Below, piece by piece: positions 1-7,003 of a stretch of DNA of 34,313 nucleotides. Made by a program: the position numbers and the translations under genes. Where the stretch lies: the NCBI GenBank assembly GCA_013288815.1, contig JABDBD010000027.1:1-34313 (forward strand), read 5' to 3'. Source of the DNA: Gammaproteobacteria bacterium. Its GTDB lineage: Bacteria; Pseudomonadota; Gammaproteobacteria; DSM-16500. The notes under the pieces were generated by a model, which worked only from the letters and a program-made list of their open reading frames with translations, did not search any database and was not told where the DNA came from. Every line of letters begins with the position of its first letter. Within the stretch, counting starts at the first letter, position 1.

Positions 1-972
1 AATAATACTCGTGATGGCCAGCTTGTTATTGTCAGTCAAGATTTATCTTGTGCGATACCCGTTCCTGATATTGCTCCCACGCTTCAAAATGCACTCGATC
101 ACTGGGATGATTGCAAACAACAACTTCAAGATCGTTATGAAGATTTAACCGCTGGCAAATTAAAAAATACTTTAACTTTTTCGTCACAAGCAATCTCAGC
201 TCCCCTGCCACGCTCCTATCAGTGGGCCGATGGCAGTGCTTATGTCAACCATGTTGAATTGGTTAGGAAAGCACGCGGCGCTGTGATGCCAGCGGATTTT
301 TGGACCGATCCTTTGATGTATCAAGGAGGCTCCGATAGCTTCATCGGTCCATTTGATGATATTACACTTGCCGACCCAGAATGGGGGTTAGACTTTGAAG
401 CAGAAATTGCTGTGATTACTAAAGATGTTCCCATGCTAGCTACGGCTGACCATGCATTGCAATCTATTTGCTTATTAATGCTAGTCAATGATGTCTCATT
501 AAGAAATCTTATCCCTGCTGAACTCAACAAAGGGTTCGGATTTTTTCAAAGCAAGCCATCCAGCTCATTCTCTCCTGTTGCAATAACTCCAGATGAATTA
601 GGCAAAGCATGGGATGGAAAAAAAGTTCATCTTCCTTTGATCACACATTTTAATGACAATTTATTTGGCTGCCCTAATGCTGGCATTGATATGACTTTTG
701 ACTTTCCTACTTTAATTGCACATGCAGCAAAAACAAGACCGTTGAGCGCAGGTACGATTATTGGTTCAGGGACCGTCTCAAATTGTGATAGAAGCAAAGG
801 TTCATCGTGTATTGCAGAGAAACGCATGTTAGAAATTATAGCTTCCGGAAAACCTCTGACACCTTTTATGAAACTTGGTGATCGTATACAAATTGAGATG
901 TTAGATAAAAACAATAAAAGTCTGTTCGGAAGGATTAATCAAAAGGTAGTTGCCTATGATCCAGCTTTATAA
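1..972 (+). CDS. fahA: Fumarylacetoacetase, 5'-truncated by window edge
   Basis: Hydrolyses fumarylacetoacetate to fumarate and acetoacetate, the last step of tyrosine/homogentisate breakdown in the cytoplasm. The frame is open from base 1 (it begins NNTRDGQLVIVS), so the start lies upstream and about 323 residues are present. Family landmarks visible: the metal-site FEAEIAV around codon 130, the following NDVSLRN motif, and GSGTVSNCDRSKGSSC near the C-terminus. These fit the bacterial fumarylacetoacetase form of roughly 330-340 residues, so little is missing. An internal ATG further down would give only a truncated protein and is not the start. The stop overlaps the start of the isomerase gene, showing translational coupling. 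Assignment is firm from motifs and from the adjacent maiA and hmgA. Confidence 0.93.
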   Translation, partial: NNTRDGQLVIVSQDLSCAIPVPDIAPTLQNALDHWDDCKQQLQDRYEDLTAGKLKNTLTFSSQAISAPLPRSYQWADGSAYVNHVELVRKARGAVMPADFWTDPLMYQGGSDSFIGPFDDITLADPEWGLDFEAEIAVITKDVPMLATADHALQSICLLMLVNDVSLRNLIPAELNKGFGFFQSKPSSSFSPVAITPDELGKAWDGKKVHLPLITHFNDNLFGCPNAGIDMTFDFPTLIAHAAKTRPLSAGTIIGSGTVSNCDRSKGSSCIAEKRMLEIIASGKPLTPFMKLGDRIQIEMLDKNNKSLFGRINQKVVAYDPAL

Positions 973-1597
973 TTATTATCGATCATCTGCTAGTTTTCGT
1001 GTGCGAATCGCGCTGAATCTTAAGCAATTATCTTATCAAGATATCGCCGTGAACCTCATTCATAACGGCGGGGAACAATTTACTTCTGAGTATCTTGCTA
1101 TCAACCCTCAGTCTCTTGTTCCCACATTAAAAATAGACGACAAAATTATTTCTCAGTCACTTGCAATTATGGAATATCTTGAAGAGCTATATCCCTATCC
1201 AGCACTACTTCCATCAGACGCATATCAAAAAGCTCAGGTTCGAGCTTTTGCTTTGGCTATTGCTGCTGATCTTCACCCTCTCAATAATTTAAGAGTTCTG
1301 AAATATATTACTAACGAACTCGGGTTATCCGAAGAAAAAAAAATGGCGTGGTATCAGCATTGGATTATAATAGGATTAACCGCACTTGAAAAAAAGATAA
1401 CGTCCCAAGATCAAAAAAATGAATTTTGTTTTGGTGATACACCAACACTTGCCGATGTATGTTTAGTCCCTCAAATTTATAATGCGAGACGTTATTCCTG
1501 CGACTTAACTACCTTTCCAAATTTAGTTCGCATTGATGCAAGTTGCCAACAACATCCCGCATTCCAAAAAGCATGGCCTACTGACCACAATATATGA
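956..1597 (+). CDS. maiA: Maleylacetoacetate isomerase (zeta-class GST)
   Basis: Glutathione-dependent cis-trans isomerisation of maleylacetoacetate to fumarylacetoacetate, acting just before fumarylacetoacetase. The N-terminal thioredoxin-like domain carries the zeta-class signature SSASFRVRIALNLK near residues 10-23; Ala stands where mammalian enzymes have Cys, which is common in bacterial members. The SQSLAIMEYLEE segment is the glutathione gamma-Glu binding turn, and the rest is the all-alpha GST domain. The length of 213 residues is typical. An in-frame TTG lies 6 bp upstream at 950, but the ATG at 956 gives the expected N-terminus MIQLYNYYRSSA and has an AAGG-type ribosome site before it. 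It overlaps the end of the fumarylacetoacetase gene by 17 bp, so the two are probably translated together. Confidence 0.93.
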   Translation: MIQLYNYYRSSASFRVRIALNLKQLSYQDIAVNLIHNGGEQFTSEYLAINPQSLVPTLKIDDKIISQSLAIMEYLEELYPYPALLPSDAYQKAQVRAFALAIAADLHPLNNLRVLKYITNELGLSEEKKMAWYQHWIIIGLTALEKKITSQDQKNEFCFGDTPTLADVCLVPQIYNARRYSCDLTTFPNLVRIDASCQQHPAFQKAWPTDHNI

Positions 1598-1609
1598 CAA
1601 GGAAATGTT

Positions 1610-2716
1610 ATGACTGTCAATTTTCATACGCTTGCCAATCACTACATCAGCGAGCTCACACCATACCAACCCGGGAAACCAGTTGAAGAAGTCGAAAGAG
1701 AACTAGGCATTGCATCTGCAATAAAACTAGCAAGCAATGAAAATCCATTAGGAGCTAGTCCACAGGCCTTAACTGCCATCCAAAAAGCCCTACAAAATAT
1801 GCATATTTATCCAGATGGTGCGTGTTTTGAATTGAAACAAACTTTGTCTCTTTTTTTAAATAAATCCACAAATCAATTAACGATTGGAAATGGTTCAGAA
1901 AATATTTTAGAAATTATTATGAAAGCCTATCTAAAACCAGGTGATGAAGCTGTTATTTCACAATATGCTTTTTTAACTATTCCCCTACTTATACAAGGTC
2001 ATGGTGGAAAAATTGTAAGAGTACCTGCAAACAATTTTAACCATGACATCCCAAATATGATTTCAGCTGTTCATGAAAAAACACGTATTATCTTTATCGT
2101 TAATCCCAATAACCCGACAGGCACTTACACTAAACAAAATGAACTAATACATTTATTAGAATCCATTCCCCCACATGTTTTAGTTGTCGTCGATGAAGCT
2201 TATCACGAGTATATTTCCAGTCTTGATTATCCAGATACGCTCAGTATGCTAGATCAGTATCCTAACTTAGTCGTGGTGCGCACTTTTTCTAAGGCCTATG
2301 GACTGGCAGCTTTGCGTATTGGGTTTGCAATTTCATCACCTGTAATTGCTGATATTTTAAATCGTGCTCGTCTACCCTTTAATGTAAATAGCATTGCTAC
2401 AGTAGCAGCAAAAGCAGCACTGTTGGATCAAGATCATATAAAAAAATCAATCAAAATCAACCAAGAAGGCATGAAGCAATTAGAAGAGGGTTTAAAAAAA
2501 TTAAAAATAGATTATATTCCTTCGCTTGGAAATTTTATTACAATAAATGTCATAAAAAATTCTGCTGAAATAACTCAAAAATTATTACTTCAAGGTGTTA
2601 TTGTACGCCCATTAATACCTTACAACATGTTAAATTATATTCGTGTCACTATTGGAACTTTTGAACAAAACGACTTCTTTTTGCGTGCATTTCAAAAAGT
2701 ATTAGAGATGAAGTAA
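1610..2716 (+). CDS. hisC: HisC-type PLP aminotransferase (histidinol-phosphate or aromatic)
   Basis: A fold-type I, class-I/II pyridoxal-phosphate aminotransferase of 368 residues. It shows KLASNENPLG near the N-terminus, the NPNNPTG loop (Asn167), DEAYHEY with Asp195, and the Schiff-base lysine K228 in RTFSKAYGLAALRIGFA. These are hallmarks of histidinol-phosphate aminotransferases. It sits between maiA and hmgA in a tyrosine-degradation operon with no his genes nearby. HisC-family enzymes are known to accept tyrosine and phenylalanine, so I infer a tyrosine-to-hydroxyphenylpyruvate role here, but the sequence alone cannot separate the two. AAGGAA precedes the ATG by 5 nt. Its stop is 1 bp from the hmgA start. 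The family is secure, the substrate is not. Confidence 0.88.
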   Translation: MTVNFHTLANHYISELTPYQPGKPVEEVERELGIASAIKLASNENPLGASPQALTAIQKALQNMHIYPDGACFELKQTLSLFLNKSTNQLTIGNGSENILEIIMKAYLKPGDEAVISQYAFLTIPLLIQGHGGKIVRVPANNFNHDIPNMISAVHEKTRIIFIVNPNNPTGTYTKQNELIHLLESIPPHVLVVVDEAYHEYISSLDYPDTLSMLDQYPNLVVVRTFSKAYGLAALRIGFAISSPVIADILNRARLPFNVNSIATVAAKAALLDQDHIKKSIKINQEGMKQLEEGLKKLKIDYIPSLGNFITINVIKNSAEITQKLLLQGVIVRPLIPYNMLNYIRVTIGTFEQNDFFLRAFQKVLEMK

Positions 2717-2717
2717 C

Positions 2718-4013
2718 ATGGACAATAAAACACATTATCAACGCGGATTTGGCAATTACTTTCATACGGAAGCTATCCCAAATACATTGGTTTCTCACCA
2801 AAATTCACCTCAAAAAGTTCCACATAATTTATATGCAGAACAATTGAGTGGCAGTGCTTTTACAATGTCGCGATCAACAAATTTGCGTAGCTGGCTTTAT
2901 CGTATTAGACCGTCAGTATTACATGGTGAGTTTAATCATTATCCGCAGGAATTATTATCTGGCCCAACTTCCCACTGGGGGCACACACCTCCAACCCAAA
3001 TGCGTTGGGATCCTATGCCTTATCCGACGGACAAACGTGATTTTATTCAAAGCTTAGTCACTATGGCTGCTAATGGCAGCATTGAAATGCTACATGGCGC
3101 TGCCATTCACTTATACGCAACAACAACTTCTATGCAAGATTATTTTTATAATGCTGATGGAGATTTTTTAATTGTACCCGAAGAAGGTCGTCTACGCTTT
3201 AGAACAGAATTCGGTGTGATTGATGCAGAACCGAAAGAAATTATTGTGATTCCACGCGGGATAAAATTTCAAGTTATTTTACTAGATAACAAAGCACGTG
3301 GTTATGTTTGTGAGAATTATGGCCTGCCTTTTCGGTTACCAGAACTGGGGGTCATTGGTGCTAATGGCCTTGCCAATCCTCGCGACTTTCAGATACCAAC
3401 TGCCTCTTTTGAACAAATCGAAGGAAATTTTAAATTAATCACTAAATTTCAAGGTCAATTATGGACTGCAGATATCAAGCATTCTCCTCTGGATGTTATT
3501 GCTTGGCATGGTAATTATGTTCCTTACAAATACGATTTAACAAAATTCAATACGATTAACAGTGTCAGCTTCGATCATCCTGATCCATCTATTTTTACCG
3601 TGTTAACATCAGCGTCTTCGGTTCCAGGAATGGCGAATGTTGATTTTGTTATTTTTCCACCTCGGTGGATGGTATCAACTAATACGTTTCGTCCTCCTTA
3701 TTATCATCGTAATATCATGAATGAATACATGGGATTAATTTATGGTCGTTATGATGCAAAAGAAAAAGGATTTTTACCGGGCGCAAGCAGTTTACATAAT
3801 TGTATGTCAGCACATGGCCCCGATGCAGAAGCTTATCAGAAAGCAACCCAGGCAACACTACAGCCAGAGTATTATGCCGATACGCTTGCATTTATGTTTG
3901 AATCTCAACAAGTGTGGCGCTTATCTCCGTTTGCAAAAAACACTGAGCATAGGCAACATGATTATTTAGATTGTTGGAAAGGATTAAAATCACATTTTCA
4001 GAAATCACTTTAA
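2718..4013 (+). CDS. hmgA: Homogentisate 1,2-dioxygenase
   Basis: Opens the ring of homogentisate to maleylacetoacetate using Fe(II) and O2. The 431 residues span the full family length. The iron ligands are visible: His330 and Glu336 in PPYYHRNIMNEYMG, and His366 in SAHGPDAEAY. The N-terminal YQRGFGNYFHTEA and the LRSWLYRIRPS stretch are also characteristic. It starts 1 bp after the aminotransferase stop, with its ribosome site inside that gene, and is followed 11 bp later by a small YciI-like gene, so it is the fourth gene of one operon. No 4-hydroxyphenylpyruvate dioxygenase is visible; it may lie upstream of the window or elsewhere. Confident from the metal site and context. Confidence 0.96.
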   Translation: MDNKTHYQRGFGNYFHTEAIPNTLVSHQNSPQKVPHNLYAEQLSGSAFTMSRSTNLRSWLYRIRPSVLHGEFNHYPQELLSGPTSHWGHTPPTQMRWDPMPYPTDKRDFIQSLVTMAANGSIEMLHGAAIHLYATTTSMQDYFYNADGDFLIVPEEGRLRFRTEFGVIDAEPKEIIVIPRGIKFQVILLDNKARGYVCENYGLPFRLPELGVIGANGLANPRDFQIPTASFEQIEGNFKLITKFQGQLWTADIKHSPLDVIAWHGNYVPYKYDLTKFNTINSVSFDHPDPSIFTVLTSASSVPGMANVDFVIFPPRWMVSTNTFRPPYYHRNIMNEYMGLIYGRYDAKEKGFLPGASSLHNCMSAHGPDAEAYQKATQATLQPEYYADTLAFMFESQQVWRLSPFAKNTEHRQHDYLDCWKGLKSHFQKSL

Positions 4014-4024
4014 GGATAACTAAC

Positions 4025-4312
4025 ATGTATTTAGTCATGACACATTACAAAAAGCCCTTGCCTATTGTAGATGAATCCTTACATCTTCATCGAAGTTTTC
4101 TTGATATTGGCTATCAAAAAGGATACTTCATTGTCTCAGGCCCTCGAAATCCACGCACTGGTGGAATTATTTTATCTCAATTACAGAACCGAGATGAGTT
4201 AGAAAAAATACTGAAAGAAGATCCATTTTATATTAGTGGTATTGCTGATTTTGAAATACATGAATTTAATCCAGTGAAATATCATGAGAATTTTTCTGTT
4301 TTTTTAAAATAA
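4025..4312 (+). CDS. YciI-like small protein
   Basis: A 95-residue protein of the YciI/YCII ferredoxin-like fold, recognisable from MYLVMTHYKKPL at the start, the HRSFLDIGYQKGYFIVSGP core and the DPFYISGIADFEIHEFNPV end. The family is poorly characterised; some members are dehydrochlorinase-like or accessory domains in aromatic degradation. The frame is open further upstream into hmgA, but the ATG at 4025 is preceded by AAGGAT 7 nt away and gives the normal YciI N-terminus. It is the last gene of the tyrosine operon, so a role with a reactive ring-cleavage intermediate is conceivable, but that is inference. The gene ends just before a palindrome-rich gene-free stretch. Confidence 0.8.
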   Translation: MYLVMTHYKKPLPIVDESLHLHRSFLDIGYQKGYFIVSGPRNPRTGGIILSQLQNRDELEKILKEDPFYISGIADFEIHEFNPVKYHENFSVFLK

Positions 4313-4330
4313 AAATTTTAGGAAACTATT

Positions 4331-4428
4331 CACTCGTCACTGTGAGCTAGCGTTTGCGTGGGTTCAAAAAGCGTGGAAGAGAGGGAGAAGTTTTACACGA
4401 CAATGCCTCGCAGTCGCAATAACGAGTG
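4331..4428. repeat. Degenerate short palindromic repeat, CGTCAYTGYGA type
   Basis: The left end CACTCGTCACTGTGA (4331-4345) and the right end TCGCAATAACGAGTG (4414-4428) are inverted copies matching at 12 of 15 positions. The ends resemble the widespread bacterial intergenic palindromes with CGTCATTGCGA / TCGCAATGACG termini. The interior shows no obvious pairing or reading frame. It lies just downstream of the tyrosine operon and may be an old, decayed copy. Whether it acts as a terminator is unclear since no T-run follows. Confidence 0.5.
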
Positions 4429-4458
4429 GTAGTTACTATTTTAATTATACTGACGATA

Positions 4459-4642
4459 CTAGTACCGTTTCCATTTAATTTTGACCGGTTGCATCTCATC
4501 TTGCATTTATCTTTGAGCGATTAGTCTTTCAAAAAATGCTCGAGTTAGCGGAGCTAGCCCTCCGCTTTTTTGAAAGACTAATCGCTCAAATCTAAACGCA
4601 ATCTGAGCGCAACCGGTCAAAATTAAATGGAAACGGTACTAG
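4459..4642. repeat. 184-bp nested inverted-repeat element
   Basis: Outer arms of 34 bp (4459-4492 and 4609-4642) are perfect inverted copies, beginning CTAGTACCGTTTCC. After 18-19 bp of imperfect pairing, inner arms of 25 bp (4512-4536 and 4566-4590, TTTGAGCGATTAGTCTTTC followed by six A) are again perfect. The 29-nt centre (4537-4565) holds a 6-bp hairpin, GCGGAG/CTCCGC. No reading frame explains it. Its right end is 1 bp before the ATG of the next gene. The size and plan match the element at 29208-29388, suggesting a MITE-like or REP-like family. Together with the repeat at 4331-4428 it fills most of the 331-bp gene-free gap 4313-4643. Confidence 0.85.
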
Positions 4643-4643
4643 A

Positions 4644-6707
4644 ATGATTTTATCGAATGTAATTACCCAATCTAAAAATGAAAATATTTTTTTATTTTTA
4701 TTTTTTTCACTTTTAGCCTTTATCCTTATTCTACCCATTTTCTTTATTAAACATATTCCACCGGTTGCAGATTATATCAACCATCTTGCATTACTTATTC
4801 AAGCTAAAAAAGCATTGATAGAAGGTCAGTTTCCACTTCGTGTCACCCCGCTTGAATTTTTTGGATGGCGATACCCTATTTATCAATTTCTCTCACCCAC
4901 TAGCTATCTGTATGGCGCACTGATTTATCGCTGGATCACTCCATCCAATCCATTGGCAGCAATGACGATAGAGTTCTGGTCAGCTTTAATCTTAGCTGGG
5001 TTTTATATGTATAAGCTAAGCTATTGGTTAACAAAATACAAACCTGCAGCTTTGGCAGCAAGCATTACGTATCTTTTTTCTCCCTATTATATTATCGTGA
5101 CTTCACACTTAGGTAATCTTAATGAGACATTAGCATTAGGTGTATTGCCTGCAGTTGTTTATTTTACACTTCAACATTATTCCTCGCCTTCAACAAAATG
5201 GTTGTTACAAGCAAGTTTAAGTTGGTATTTACTGATCACCATACACATTGTCACATTTGCTTATACTTCATTATTTTTAGGGATGTTATTATTATTTTTT
5301 ACTATTCATCATAGTGGCTACATAAAAAATTTTTTGTCTGTCAGCCTTGTTTACGGATTAAGTTATATTTTAGCCCTGTGGTTTATAGCACCTGTGGAGT
5401 TATTATCTCCATTATTCAAATTAAGCTACAGCTATACGAATGCTTTGCACTTTATTCAATTTCACCCATCGTTAATGAGTCTGCTTTCTCCATTTGCTAT
5501 CATTAACAATCATGCAGCAAACGCACTGACACGTATTTCACCTTCTGTTGGCTGGCCTATACTCTGTGCTACAACACTCAGTATCTATACTTATTTAAAC
5601 AAGTTATCTTCAGGAGACACACACGCAGACAGTTGGCTTGGCTATTTGTTAATTATTTTTCTCATTGCTTTTTGCATGGCTTGGTCACCTATCAACTTTT
5701 GGAAATGGCTACCTCAGCCTTTATTAATAGGGCAATACAGTTCGCGTCTACTCAGTCAAGTATCGTGGATTGGTGCGCTATTATTTGCTTGGGTTACAAC
5801 ATGGCTTTTCAAAAATAGATTCAAATTTAATTATTATGTTTTTTTTATTTTTGTAGTCATGATAAGTTCATTATCATGGTTCCCTCATCACACCCCAACA
5901 ACCATTAATTATGAAGAGTTTATAGCTAAGCCATATCTCTTTTATAATAATGATGATTATCTGATTGATTTTAAAAATCACACCGATACAGTGAAAAATA
6001 TCGATAATATTTTAATTGATAGCAGCCATTACTTAAAACTTAACACCTCTTATTTAATTAATGGTGATTTGTTACAATACACTGTAAAACCAGCTGTATT
6101 GATTGATGGTTTATTTTCTGAGAATAAAATTCTTCATCAAAAAATAATTGCTGAACTAAATGGAAAATTAATTTCGACCTTACCGATAACAACTGGGAAG
6201 TTCTTATGGATCATTCCGTTGCATAAAAATCAGATACAAAATTCGTTGCAATTTTCAATTCATAATATTGATCAATCTAAAAATAATAAATTAGCCACAA
6301 CATTTTCGATAAAAAATATATTATTAAGTGGGTTTCAAGCTCCTTCAGCATATCTATCATTCAATTTAGTAGAGCCCTATTGTCAACAATATAAATTTAT
6401 GACTCAGTGTAAACTGTTTGTACCCACCACAATAAAATATTTAGAATTACCTATTTTATACTATCCCTCTTTAATTCAAATCACTTTAAATAATCATATT
6501 GTTCCCTATGACAGTATTTTATCGCAGGGATTTTTAATGACACGAATACAAGCTCAACCAGGAACAATTAATCAAATTACAATTCAATTTCGAGGGCTAA
6601 ATTGGGCTAATAATAGTAGTCAGTTAGGCTGGCTTATATGGATAGTTATATTTATCTCTAATATGTTTTCCATGCCCACAATTCAACTCTCCAAAAAATC
6701 TGCTTAA
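4644..6707 (+). CDS. Multi-pass membrane protein, GT-C-like
   Basis: A 687-residue integral membrane protein. A first hydrophobic helix (about 15-37) is followed by IPPVADYINHLALL, with Asp43 and His47 placed like the acidic loop-1 motif of GT-C membrane glycosyltransferases. Next comes FPLRVTPLEFFGWRYPIYQF, resembling the 6-pyruvoyl-tetrahydropterin-synthase-related membrane family and YfhO-like proteins. Roughly ten more hydrophobic segments run to about residue 415, then a polar, probably periplasmic region (about 420-655) and a last helix near 660-680. A lipid-linked sugar transfer role is possible but unproven. The start at 4644 has only a weak GGA upstream, which lies inside the inverted repeat. 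The last codons fall inside a terminator palindrome shared with the convergent gene. Confidence 0.65.
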   Translation: MILSNVITQSKNENIFLFLFFSLLAFILILPIFFIKHIPPVADYINHLALLIQAKKALIEGQFPLRVTPLEFFGWRYPIYQFLSPTSYLYGALIYRWITPSNPLAAMTIEFWSALILAGFYMYKLSYWLTKYKPAALAASITYLFSPYYIIVTSHLGNLNETLALGVLPAVVYFTLQHYSSPSTKWLLQASLSWYLLITIHIVTFAYTSLFLGMLLLFFTIHHSGYIKNFLSVSLVYGLSYILALWFIAPVELLSPLFKLSYSYTNALHFIQFHPSLMSLLSPFAIINNHAANALTRISPSVGWPILCATTLSIYTYLNKLSSGDTHADSWLGYLLIIFLIAFCMAWSPINFWKWLPQPLLIGQYSSRLLSQVSWIGALLFAWVTTWLFKNRFKFNYYVFFIFVVMISSLSWFPHHTPTTINYEEFIAKPYLFYNNDDYLIDFKNHTDTVKNIDNILIDSSHYLKLNTSYLINGDLLQYTVKPAVLIDGLFSENKILHQKIIAELNGKLISTLPITTGKFLWIIPLHKNQIQNSLQFSIHNIDQSKNNKLATTFSIKNILLSGFQAPSAYLSFNLVEPYCQQYKFMTQCKLFVPTTIKYLELPILYYPSLIQITLNNHIVPYDSILSQGFLMTRIQAQPGTINQITIQFRGLNWANNSSQLGWLIWIVIFISNMFSMPTIQLSKKSA

Positions 6708-6723
6708 CTCATGCAGATTTTTT
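6693..6723. terminator. Bidirectional terminator spanning two stop codons
   Basis: AAAAAATCTGC (6693-6703) and GCAGATTTTTT (6713-6723) form a perfect 11-bp stem with a 9-nt loop, and each transcript sees a U-tract at its 3' side. The stops of the plus-strand membrane protein (6705-6707) and the minus-strand small protein (6709-6711) both lie in the loop, so this serves both convergent genes. Confidence 0.8.
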
Positions 6724-6909
6724 AACGAATTTAACATAAATTAAATAGCCAGCTGATATTCCAATCGCTATAAATATAAGCCTGCCTATGAGTCTACCAA
6801 ATATAGTCAAAATTAAATTAAAATCAAACAGACCTTCCAAGCCTATGTTAATCCCGCCTATTACTAATAGCATAAAGGCTATCCCACTTAATAATCCTAA
6901 ATTCTTCAT
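6709..6909 (-). CDS. DUF378-type small membrane protein
   Basis: A 66-residue protein with two hydrophobic helices: NLGLLSGIAFMLLVIGGINIG and, after a short GLFDFNLILTIFG connector, RLIFIAIGISAGYLIYVKF. This helix-connector-helix pattern with GG(I/L)N(I/W)GL and the FN..L..IFG turn is that of the DUF378 (YuzA-like) family of unknown function. The frame runs 12 codons further upstream, but the ATG at 6909 has AAGGAG 5 nt before it and gives the normal family N-terminus, so I chose it. It converges on the large membrane protein with 1 bp between stops. Confidence 0.75.
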   Translation of the reverse strand: MKNLGLLSGIAFMLLVIGGINIGLEGLFDFNLILTIFGRLIGRLIFIAIGISAGYLIYVKFVKKSA

Positions 6910-7003
6910 TTCGGCTCCTTGAAATATTCGGTTCCTTTTCATCAAAGGCAGGGCAAATTACGTACATTAGGATAACATACTACATCCCATAGTGTAACTA
7001 TGA

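Noticed and set aside
956-1597. Loss of catalytic cysteine in maleylacetoacetate isomerase (SSAS instead of SSCS)
   Set aside because: Many bacterial MaiA proteins have Ala here, and the serine needed for glutathione activation is retained, so this is not a defect.
4313-4643. Possible small gene or RNA gene in the gap after the YciI-like gene
   Set aside because: The sequence is accounted for by two inverted repeats, and I see no start with a ribosome site nor any tRNA-like fold.
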